Source: Coccinella septempunctata (Eukaryota > Arthropoda > Insecta > Coleoptera > Coccinellidae). From it: a stretch of DNA of 64,000 nt. Shown here in pieces: positions 33,101-45,100 of this stretch. Positions within the stretch are counted from its first letter, which is position 1. Every line of letters begins with the position of its first letter. The notes beneath the pieces are model-generated. The model searched no databases and was not told the origin of the DNA. It was given only the letters and a program-made list of their open reading frames with translations. Made by a program: the position numbers and the translations under genes. The stretch lies in contig NC_058190.1 in NCBI RefSeq assembly GCF_907165205.1, forward strand, positions 628,001 to 692,000, written 5' to 3'.

Positions 33101-36100
33101 GACGAAGATTCTAACGTTTATTATTGGGATGATCCAGATTCTTTCTGGCGGAATTTTTCGAAATTTTGCACAGTGTCTATGACGGAAAGTCCGCATTTCT
33201 TCATAGATAACTTACTGAAACTCGTCAAGATTTCGGTATTGAATATAGAAGAGATAAAGAAACAACACAATCTACACATCGAAACGAAAGATTTGCAGGC
33301 TCTAATTGATGGAGCTGAGAAAATCAAAGCAAATTTCCAAACTGAGGAATCCTCTAAACCCAAGACTTTGGTGTACTACGAAGAGGAACCCCCTGAGGAT
33401 TTTCACGAAATCAGCATCTTTCCAACAACTTACGAATTGGTGAAGACCAAAAAACCGTTTGTTCGAAAAAACGTCGTTGTCGGTCCTTACAGAGACGTCA
33501 ATCACTACTTGGATGTCCAGTTTAGATTGTTGAGAGAAGATTTCGTCGGGCCGCTAAGACACGGTATACAAGATTTATTGTCTGGGAAAGAGCGACGGGA
33601 CATACAGGACATCAAAATACACCCCCAGGTCCAATTTCTCAACCCCGTAACCGTCACTGGGGATTACTGCGTCCTACTCAAATTTCACTTCGGCGGACAA
33701 CTGACTAACTTCAAATTCGAAGATTCCAAAAAATTCATGTTCGGATCTCTGGTGTGTTTCACGAATGACAATTTCAAGACGATCTTATTCGGTAGGATTG
33801 CGGACCGCAAAAAGGAATATTTGGAAAAGGGAGAGCTCGTTATAGGTTTCAGTAAACCGGAAGTGTTGATTTATAACAGCGACTATGTGATGGTCGAATG
33901 CGGTATCTATTTCGAGCCTTACTACCACGTTTTGAACGTTCTGAAGGGAATCGTAGAGGAGGAATTTCCCATGAAAAATTATATAGTAGACGTTGATAAT
34001 ACCGTGATTATGCCAAAGTTCGGCGATCCTAGGGTTCCTGACGAGGAGATGAATGAACTTTATCAGGAAGATGATTGGGACGAAGGACCAAATCCAACTG
34101 TTAGTGAATTGAATGAATCCCAAAACGACGCATACGATGCCGCTCTAACAAGGCAATTATCGATCATTCAAGGACCTCCTGGAACCGGGAAAACTTTCGT
34201 CGGCTTGAAAATAGTTGAAACGTTACTCAAAAATTCACGCGCCTGGCATAAAGATTCCCCAATCTTGGTGATTTGTTTCACTAACCACGCTCTCGATCAA
34301 TTTTTGGAATCCATAATCGAACATACCGATGAAATAGTGAGGATCGGAGGACAGTCCAAAAATGAAAAATTGAAAGGATTCCAATTGAATGAACTTTCCC
34401 GCGATGCTGACTTTTCTGTGTGGGACGCAAAGGACGAAGTGAAGGAATGCTTGGAATTGATAAAAGGTGTGACTGACAGTCTGAGATCCATTGCAAGTCA
34501 CGATTGCATTCTGAATTTAGGCGTGTTTGCCGGTGTTGTCCCGAATTTTAGTAGAAGTTGGCTTGCCCGTGCTACAGAAAAGGAATTCCTTGATTGGTTA
34601 TTAGCAGAAAGCATTCCTAATATCCAGGATAACCTGGAAGAAGATGAATCTTTCCTATTAAGTGTGAGTTTTTAAAACATATTTCATTTGGTGTTTCATT
34701 TCAATTCCATGCATTTCAGAATAATGTAGTTGTTGTCTGTTGCCTCAGCTTGTGCATAGGTGTTAGAGAGGTATTGCCAAGGGCGGATTCAGGATTTTTT
34801 TCTTGGGCGGGGGGGGACAACGGGCAGACAAGCAAAAAAATCAACAGTAACTGTGAGAAATGAACTTCAGGTTTATTTTTAAGAGTTCAACTATGTATAG
34901 AAAGATCCGCCCTTGGGTATTGCAGTGTCAGATTTTGTCTCGCGCTGTTATCCCAAACGTTATATCGACATATACGAGGATGTATTGATCAAAGATTTCT
35001 CTATAATCTTTGGTATTGATATTTCGTTAGCCTAGAGCAGTTCCATGCATAAAAAATATTGCGTTACCATAGCAACGAACAATAACTCATTAGAAGTGTC
35101 AGTGTGAATTTTGAGGTCAAAAAAGTAAACCAGAGCTACGCAATAAATTAAAAGAAAGAAGATATCCACCAAAATTGTGAAAAATCGAAAAATTGGAGTA
35201 TCGAGCCATCATCAAGTACCTGTATTTAAAAGGGTTAAGAGGTAAGTATATTTACGAAGATATGCTTAATACCCTTGGTGATCAATGTCCTTCGTATGCG
35301 ACCGTGAAAAATTGGACTGCAAGCTTCAAAAGAGATAAATTTTCCATTGAAGATGATGACCGATCGGGAAGGTCAGTTTCTGTGTCAGTCCCCGAAAATA
35401 TCGATGCAGTTCATGACATGATTTTTTTAGACCGTCGAATTGGGCTGAAACGGATATCTGAAGCACTGAATATTTCATACGAACACGTTCATCATATAGT
35501 TCACGGCAATTTGGACATGAGAAAAATTGCTGCAAAATGGATCCACAAATGTTTGAATGTTGACCAAAAGCGAGCAAGGGTAGAAGCATCGCGTTCGATC
35601 TGTGCTTGATTTGAAAACGATGTAGACTTCTTAAACCGAATTGTTGCTATGGATGAGACTTGGGTACATTTCTACGATCCAGAAACAAAGCAACATCGAT
35701 GGAATGGCGACACTCTGGTTCTCCAAGACCTAAGAAGTTTCGTGTCCAAAAATCTGCTAAAAAGTTCTTGCTTCAGTTTTTTGGGATTGCCATGGAGTAA
35801 TCATGACTGATTGTTTGGATAAGTGTAGAACAATAACCGGAGATTACTATTCGACATTACTGACCACCAATGACGGCTCGTCCGGGTATGCAGGGTCGGC
35901 CGGGCCGACCCAAAAATAATCGAGAAATGGAAAATAATTATAATTATTTTATTCTTCAAAACTTATTCCAAATGATTAATTTCGATATTAAATTCTCGAT
36001 TAATTCCCTAGTAATACGTACGACAACTTATTTCGATCAACGTGACGCCCCTGTCGCCCTGAGTTAGTTTATTTCGAAGTTCTCTTTCCTTACGATAAAT

Positions 36101-39100
36101 ACGCTACACGCTAGGTCGGCCAGCCGGCAGTAGCCTAGAGAAACGCTTCAAGATATTGTACTATACAGCACCTACGTCGCACGCAGTTATCACCAAGTTG
36201 AACATCGTATTACGGTCGCTGCTAGATACATACACGGTCGGCCAGCACGAGTTGGGCCTACCTTGCTATGGTTTGGTCGTTTAGTTGTCATATTTCTAGA
36301 TTTCCTCATTGTCTATTCTAACATATTATATTATCAAATGAATAGTTAATCATTAAATATTATGTCTATTTTAGAAAAGAGCGTATTCGCACCTTTTAAG
36401 AGTAGTTTTAGTCAATGAAAATATAATATATCCCTAATTATAGTTAGATTTTTTTATTATTAAATGGATAGTTAATTTTTGAAAAAGGGTATTCCGACCG
36501 TATAAATTAGTTTAGTGATTTTTTGACCATAAAAATTCGTAATTCCTAGTGAATTTATAAGGGCACGGTGATTTCGAAGCTTCTTGAATACGCGTAGGCC
36601 GGCCGGCCGAGCCTCGGAGTGGGGATATAAAGGTGCCTACAGATTACTCTGACGTGACGTGGGCCCACGTCATAATGCGCATGATTCCAAAATCCAACGA
36701 AGGACTTTGCGCGGAAGCGTTCAAATTGTTCTGACTTGACGTGGGATTGCACGCCTAGCGTCACGTCAGACCAGTTTGAACGCTTCCGCGCAAAATCCCA
36801 TGTTACATTTTTTAATCATGCGCATTATGACGTGGGCCCACGTCACGTCAGAGTAATCTGTAGGCACCTTAAGAATCGCATCCGCATCGCTGTTCCCATA
36901 TTATGAATTGAAAGGGGTGCACGTGTTTATCAGTTTTCTTCGATTCATTTCTTAAATTTTGACAATCTGAGTGGATTCTAAATTTCTTTAATTGTTGAAT
37001 AATTGGAGTAGTAGCAAATCGAAACAAACTTTGCATCCTGTCACAAGATCATGTGACAGTAGAAGGAAGAATGGTGAAATAAAGAAAGGAAAAATTAGTA
37101 CATTTTCACTTAAAATCAAAATTGTAGATGTGTTTCAGTGAACTTAAAATTTTGATTCGTATTGACGTTTTGTGTTGTAATAAATTTGTTATCGGTATTT
37201 ACAGAGAGACACCGAAAAGGAATAAAACTATTATTCAAAAGCTGGGCAAAAACAAAGAAGTATAGTACATTCTTTCTCCAAAAACAAGCCTTTATACCGC
37301 ATTGAAAACGAAACTTTTATACACTGTTGTATAAAAATAAATCAGACTATATCTACAGGATGGGGCATAAGTCTGGAATAAAATTAATATTTCTTCAATA
37401 TTAATCAACCACTCAAAATGAAGACACTGAAACCCACCAATTGCTTTTCAATTACCTTCTTCTTCTATCAATGAGTAGTTTCTCAACCAATAACTTAACA
37501 TCAAGATGCTGAAAAACATGTCATTTCTGATTGCATTTATTTTTGGGAAATAAAATTGAATATTTTTTTCCATCCCTTAGCCGCAACCCTATCCAACTTA
37601 TCTTCAGAAACTTAATTGACAAAAAATATATCAATATTTAATTTTAGAAAAACAGAGATTATGGTGGGATTCCGCGTTTTCATTTTCAGTTATTGGTTGA
37701 AAAAATAGATATTAATTTTATTTCAGGATATTCCCCTGTATATCCTGGGTCTGGCCGACCCACATCTTACGGGCACGAGCCGTCACTGCTGACCACTCTA
37801 GGGGAAAAATTAAAGAGAGAATACGCGGAAAGCTATTTAAAGGTGTTTTGTTTTTGCAGGACAACGCCTCTGCGCACAAATCTCATGTTGCCATGCAAGA
37901 AATTCGTGATTTAGGGTTTAAATTACTAGGACACCCCCCTTATTCACCAGATTTGGCTCCATCCGACTATCATGTCTTTCCTCAACTGAAAAAAAGTTTA
38001 AAAGGTCGTAAATTTTCTTCCAACGAGGAGGTAATAAAAGCTGTGGAGGTCTGGTTTGCAGAGCAAGAAGAAACATTTTTATTGAAAGGTCTAGAGACGT
38101 TGCAGGTTCGCTATAATAAATGTATCCGATGAAGAGGAGAATACGTTGAGTATTAAAACATTTTGACATTAAAATTTTGTTTGGTTCTATAGTAGGCTAA
38201 GAATTTTCCAATATATCCTCGTATGTATCGATTTGGATGAAAATTACAAAAAATAAAGATTCACATGTCCTGATGAGGGGTAATTTTTTTCAAGACAAAA
38301 GACAAATATGCATTTTTCTATCCATAGTAACAATTCGGTTTAAGAAGTCTACATCGTTTTCAAATCGAGCACAGATCGAACGCGATGCTTCTACCCTTGC
38401 ACGCTTTTGGTCAACATTCAAACATTTGGGGATCCATTTTGCAGCAATTTTTCTCATGTCCAAATTGACGTGAACTATATGATGGACGCGTTCGTATGAA
38501 ATATTCAGTGCTTCAGATATCCGTTTTAGCCCAATTTGACGGTCTGATAAAATCATTTCATGAACTGCATCGATATTTTCGGGGACTGTCACAGAAATTG
38601 GCCCGATCGGTCATCATCTTCAATGGAAAATTTACGTCTTTTGAAGCTTGCAGTCCAATTTTTCACGGTCGCATACGAAGGACATTGATCACCAAGGGTA
38701 TTAAGAATATCTTCATAAATCTGCTTACCTCTTAACACTCTTGAATACAGGTACTTGATGATGGTTCGATACTGAAATTTTTCGATTTTCACCATTTCGG
38801 TGGAAATCTTCTTTCTTTTAATTTATTGTGTAACTCTGGTTTACTTTTTCGACTTCACACTGACACTTCTAGTGAGTTATTGTTCGTTGCTATGGTATCG
38901 CAATATTTTTTTTACGCATGAAACTGGTCTAGGCTAACTAGATATCAATATTTCCTCGTACTTTGTATTCTCATATTCATTCATCTTGCTTGATAGCCTT
39001 CTGCACTTCTCGACACCAACGATTAGTGGTTTCCTTCATTAGTACATCGTTTTCAAATCGAGCACAGATCGAACGCGATGCTTCTACCCTTGCACGCTTT

Positions 39101-42100
39101 TGGTCAACATTCAAACATTTGGGGATCCATTTTGCAGCAATTTTTCTCATGTCCAAATTGACGTGAACTGTATGATAAACGCAGTGCTTCAGATATCCGT
39201 TTTAGCCCAATTCGACGGTCTGATAAAATCATGTCATGAACTGCATCGATATTTTCGGGGATTGACACAGAAACTGGCCTTCAGGATATAGGTCATCATC
39301 TTTTAATGGAAAATTTACCTCTTTTGAAGCTTGCAGTCCAATTTTTCACGGAAAGGGTATTGATCATATCTTCGTAAATCTGCTTACCTCTTAACCCTTT
39401 TAAATACAGGTACTTGATGATGGTTCGATACTCCAATTTTTCGATTTTCACAATTTCGGTGGACATCTTCCTTCTTTTAATTTATTGGGTAACTCTGGTT
39501 TACTTTTTTGACCTCAAACTTCACACTGACACTTCTGATGAGTTATTGTTCGTTGCTATGGTAACGCAATATTTTTCTTATGCATGGAAATGGTCTAGGC
39601 TAACTAGATATCAATACATCCCGGTATGTCAGTGAAACAAGCGGAGCATTGAATGAAAAATTAAGTTAATGTGTTCCCTTTCATAGCAATTCCGAAATAT
39701 AAGTATAGAGGACTCTGGCGGTAATCAAGAAGAGGAGGAATATGCAAGAGATGAATTTTATGATATCATAGCTAACATGAAATCAAATCTAAGAAAGCCG
39801 TTGCTTGACTTGGAAGAATTACGTAACCGAATTTATTATAACTGTGAGGATATGAATAAGTTGCGGTCGCAAATGGAAAATGATGAAAAAAAAATGTTCG
39901 CATACATGTATTTGGAAGCACAAAATGAGAGATTGAGAGCTGTCATCAATATCGTCAAGGTAAGTTTTCCCTTATCTTTGATATCAACATCCTACAGGTT
40001 TGGAAAATACAGTCGGAAAGATAGGGAATTTAATGATACGGTCCGAAAAAGAAGCGGCTTTCACAAAACTTCTTGATTGTCGGATCAACGATCATTGAAT
40101 GGACGTATACTGGGTGATTCCGGATGAGAGTCCATTGGTGGAAACCGCTTCATAATATCTTCATTTGTCTTGAAGATAAAGACAAATTTTGATATTTTGT
40201 CGATTTCGAAAATGTGCCATGACTTTTTTATTTTCGGAAATATGCGAAAACGATGAAAACTTTCTACAGGAACTTTTTCACTGAGAATACGATACTATAT
40301 ACCTACGCCTTTCATCTTTTCTTGATTTCTTGTACCAAGGGTGAAAAAAGATCTTTTTTTGATTTTTTGATCTCATGTTATACAAAAAAAATATCCCTTC
40401 AAAAATAGATATACTCCATTCACTTTTATTTTAGCACCCGGTTGGCCATGGAAATTTGACACATTCCACTCTGTATGGTAGGAAAATGTGGGGTTATGAA
40501 GCTTGTCAAAACATTTTTTGGTTTTAAATCAACGCTGTGTTGCCCGTTCTACTTAAAAGTTTCTGTTATTACGTATTTTATCACAATGTCGAATCTCTTC
40601 GGAAAATATGTGACGAACATAATTGAAGTTTATACAAACTGATTGAAGGCATACCAAATCCAGTTATTGGCATGGAAAATACAAGAGATCGGTATAATAT
40701 AATAATATGCACTAGCTTGAGGAGAGTTAATGTTCGTTATTTTCTTTGGCTAAAGTTTGAATACTTTACATCATTTGAAGATTTCAAAAATACTAACCCG
40801 AAGATAAAATGCATATGATGCAGTGGTTGGGAATGGGTATCTCCCGAAGAAATCAACAGATAATCACAAGAATGTTAAATTCCTCCACAAAAATCATCTT
40901 GCATCAATATAATTAAGAGGAATTGAAGGAAGTCCCAAGTCAAGATGAACTTCATCTTTGAACAAAAATTTTACATGAATAAATAATTAACAGGACAACT
41001 GGCACGTATTTGTGGATGTTAATCCTATTACATTGATATAATGATAACACAGGCCAACACACATTTTGGTGCCTGCGATTTGTTAACTGTTCCTGAGTAA
41101 TTTTTGGATGCAGAATGTAAAAAAGTTCTCAGATTTTGTCTATCAGATCTAGTTTTTGAGATTTTCAAAAAAAATTGTGTATATAATTTACGTTATAACT
41201 GTTATAATATATAATATTACTATTGACAGTTAAAAAAAAACAAAGACACTTGGATTTAAGTATTTATTGCAAAAACTTAATTTACATAATTACATTAGTC
41301 ACTAATCACTTAAAAATTTTCTTTTATAAAATTTTCTAGAATGGAGTTTACTAGGGCAGTCTCGCTGAAGGCTCCAGCAGTAGTCCGCCATCATGTGGCT
41401 ATCCCATCGTCCTTGATAACGATCTTCCATAGTTTTAATATCCTGATGGAATCTTTCCCCCTGTTCTTCACTACAATCACCTAAGTTTTCTGGAAAACGA
41501 TCTAGGTGGCTGTGGAGGTAGTGAACTTTTATACTCATGTTACAGCCGAGAATATTAAAATTTGAAAGCATAGTTTCCACTAATTCTACGTAATTATCTG
41601 CTTTATGATTGCCAAGAAAATTTTGTACTACTTGAACAAATGAACTCCAAGCGTTAGATTCAGTCTCGTTCATTGATGTGGTGAATTGTGGATCTTTAAC
41701 AAGTTGCCTTATTTGAGAACCATCAAATATACCAGCTTTTAGTTTTTCCGTGCTAATGCCAGGAAATTTACGTGACAAATAGCCAAAACAATTTCCATCT
41801 CGATTTAAAGCCTTCACAAATTGCTTCATTAGGCCTAGCTTGATATGCAAGGGCGGAAGTAAGATTTTTTTCTCTTGAAACCAAAGATTCGTTGATCACG
41901 TTTTGTATTCCTTGAATCATGACATCTCTTGAAGGCCAATTTTTAGTTAACCCAGTGCTCATTTTTAGCTCTGCTGTCCCAAAGGCACAAAAAACAAGGA
42001 TATTTTGTATAACCACTCTGCTGTCCATGGAGGAAGTTAATCATTTTTAAATCAACACAAATTGACCACTGATGTTCTTCGTATTTAATTTTTCTCAAAA

Positions 42101-45100
42101 CTAATGCTATTGTTTCATATTCTTCCTTCATGGTAGTAGAATGACCAATAGGAATTGAGCCATATTTGTTACCGTTATGTAAAAGAACACATTTGTTGTC
42201 CTTTATCAGAAAAAAATATACCATTTAACCTGTAACGTGTATCTCAGAAACTAGAGCTGATAGAAAAAATCTGGTGGCATTTTTGGAATCAGCATATTAA
42301 AAACATCTAAAATCAGATGATAGATTTCCGGCACCAAATTGTTTGAATGGAGTATAGAAGAGTTTGTCTTCTAGAATATGTATCACATTGAGATCTAGGA
42401 TAATTTTTCTGGGAGATTAACATTGAATTTTCCATCTTACCGACTCAACTTTCCAAACCTCTTCGAATGAAAAATGCGGATTGAAAAAAATTCATATTTC
42501 AGCACAATATGGCAATAGCTTCCAAGCGAAGTGCTGAAATACCCAAAACCGATATTAGGTATAGCAGATATATCCCCGTCAATGAAAGATGGAATTTATA
42601 TTTTTATTGGATCAGCTTGTATAAAAAAAAGTTACTGAGAATGTTCGACGATTACAATGTTAAATACAGGAAAGCATTCAAGGTGTACAACGAACTGAAG
42701 GAGATCAGCGATATCGAAATTCTCAGAGGCGCGAAACTGATCGGAATGACAACCACCGGAGCGGCTCGTCTACATTCCACCCTTCAAGTGCTCAAATGTC
42801 CCATTGTTATTGTGGAAGAGGCGGCCGAGATTCTGGAAGCTCACGTGGTTGCCGCTCTAACCTCCAGTTGCCAACAGCTGATATTGATCGGAGATCATCA
42901 GCAGTTGCGGCCCAGCACCGGGAACTACGTGATGGAGAGATTTTACAATTTGGGAATCAGTCTGTTCGAGAGGATGATTCGGAACGATGTTCAATGTTTC
43001 ACCTTGAACGTACAGCACCGAATGAGGCCGGAAATCTCGGCATTGATCAAACCGTCGATTTATCCGGATTTGCAAGATCACGAGTCGGTGTTGCACAGAC
43101 CGCCCATCGAAGGAATGGATAAATGTTTGTATTTCATCGACCATCAACACCCGGAAGAATCGAGCGCTGGTAATTCCAAGAAGAACGTCCATGAAGCTAC
43201 GTTCTTGGTTCGTTTGGCTGAATATTTGATGCTCAACGGGTATAGGCCCGGGCAAATCACTATATTAGCAGCGTATCTGAGTCAAATGTACGAGATACAA
43301 AGAGAGAAGAGGAAAATTGACCTTCTTGGAGATGTCAGAGTAGCTGTACTCGATAATTATCAAGGAGAAGAAAGCGATATCATATTGCTGTCTCTAGTAA
43401 GAAATAACGATGAAAACAGGATCGGTTTCCTTGCCAACGATAACAGAGTCTGTGTGGCCTTGTCACGTGCTCGAAATGGATTTTACATTATGGGTAACAT
43501 GTCCATCCTTTGCGAGAAATCACAGGTACTGTATATAGTACAAGATACGATATAAGAAATATACAGGGTGTGGCGTAATGAATGGATAATATTGAGCCTG
43601 GGGGTAGAGGACTCTATCGCGGTTCAGAAAAATATATTTTACGTTCAGTAAAAGTGCCTTGGTTTTCGTGATATTGGAGATTTTCGAAAATTCAAGAGAA
43701 TTACACCTTCGGCCACTCGTTTTGCAGGCAAGACTATAAATGAAGGAATTTTTTCAAACTGTTTTTTGGATAGTATTCCTGGATAGATGATCTATCGAAT
43801 GTGATTCATTATTTTTGAGGCGCATGAATAGTTCTTCATGAAAAAAAGATCTAACTTAACTTTTTCGTTTTGCTAATTTTTTTTCATAAGTTCAACCTAT
43901 CGCGGTGTAAAAAATAATATGGTTACTTGAGAGCCAATGCAAGAAAAAACATGCCCGTTTCATTGAGATTCCGAAACGGTATAACTCTGTATTGTCAGCA
44001 TTTAATACAAAATAAATTCCTATTGCAATCAGTTGAGGCCTAGTTTTATGTGAACACTGTTTATGAAATTTTTAGCAGCTAAAATGAGAAATGCAAGCAG
44101 AATAAAGCAATCATCTATAAGAAGGTATAGAGCATGTACTGAAGCTCATGGTGGCCTCTTAGAGCATCTTTTGTGAAATTTAATTCAATAAAACGATACT
44201 CATTTCAAAATTGTTGATATGCAATAAAGCTATGATTCATTAGAAAGTGTAGACTATAGAGTATGTATCAGAACTCATGGTGGCCAATTTAAACATCATT
44301 TGTGAAACTTTATTCAATGAAACGATATTTTAAAATTGTTATTTTTTCGCGTTTTCTTTTATTATTGAACCCCAACGTTGTGAAATCAATATTTTCAAGT
44401 TATGAATTAAATTTTAGCATTTTTGTAACAAAAAGGTCTTGACTCAATGTAATAGAAATTAATTTTTGGCTTTTTTTTCTGAATTACAAAAGTGCTAAAA
44501 TTAACTTCGTTACTTGAAATTCGCTCAAAAACTATTAACTTAATAAGCTTAATAATGAAAGAATACGAGAGAAAAAAACCAATTTTAAAATATCGCTTAA
44601 TTGAATCGAGTTTTACAAAAAGTGTTCAGAGTGGGCATCAGGAGCTCTACTAGATGCTTTACAACTTCTTATGAATAATTGCTTTATTCTGCTTGCAAGT
44701 CTCATTTCAGTTGCTAAAAATTAAAAAAAAAGGCTTACATCAAACTCTGCCTTGACTCATTGTAATAGAAATTTATTTTGTATAATGCTGGAAATAGAGT
44801 AAGTTATACCATTTCAGAATCTCAGTTAAACAGGTATGTTTTCTCTTGCTTTGGCACTCAGGTAACCATATTAACACCACGCTGGGTTGAACTTAGGAAA
44901 AAAAATAAGCAAAACGGAAAATTTGAGTTAAATCTTTTATTTATGAAAAACTATTCATGCGCCTCAATAATAATAATTTACATTCGATAGCGTATCTATC
45001 CAGGAATACTATCCAATAAGCAGTTTGAAAGAATTCCTTCATTTGGAGTCTTGCCTGCAAAAAGAGTGGCGAAGGGTGTGATTTTCTTGAATTTTCGAAA

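Larger units (their letters stand above)
34975..38221 (+). mobile_element. mariner relic B, split by a hAT-like element
   Basis: Ends CGAGGATGTATTGAT...ATATATCCTCG flanked by TA (34973-34974 and 38222-38223). The transposase reads in pieces: 35193-35609, then 35640-35860, then after the insertion 37797-38132, with DD34D residues in LQDNASAHKS and PDLAPSDYHV. The start codon is lost (ATA), and a CGA-to-TGA change ends the first piece. Without insertions the element would be about 1.3 kb. Confidence 0.88.
34664..39686 (+). other. 5.0-kb intron, nested DNA transposons
   Basis: Contains a 138-bp hAT-like MITE, three mariner relics, a 1.9-kb hAT-like element inside one mariner, and a Harbinger-like MITE inside that hAT-like element. 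No exon seen. Confidence 0.85.
39960..42502 (+). other. 2.5-kb intron: repeat P and element X
   Basis: Contains a MITE-like stretch at 40100-40390, repeat P copy 1 and element X copy 2, which abut at 41047/41048. No exon seen. Confidence 0.8.

Noticed and set aside
42796..43255. Alternative frames (108 and 132 codons) in the helicase exon
   Set aside because: Shadows of the conserved motif II-VI frame.
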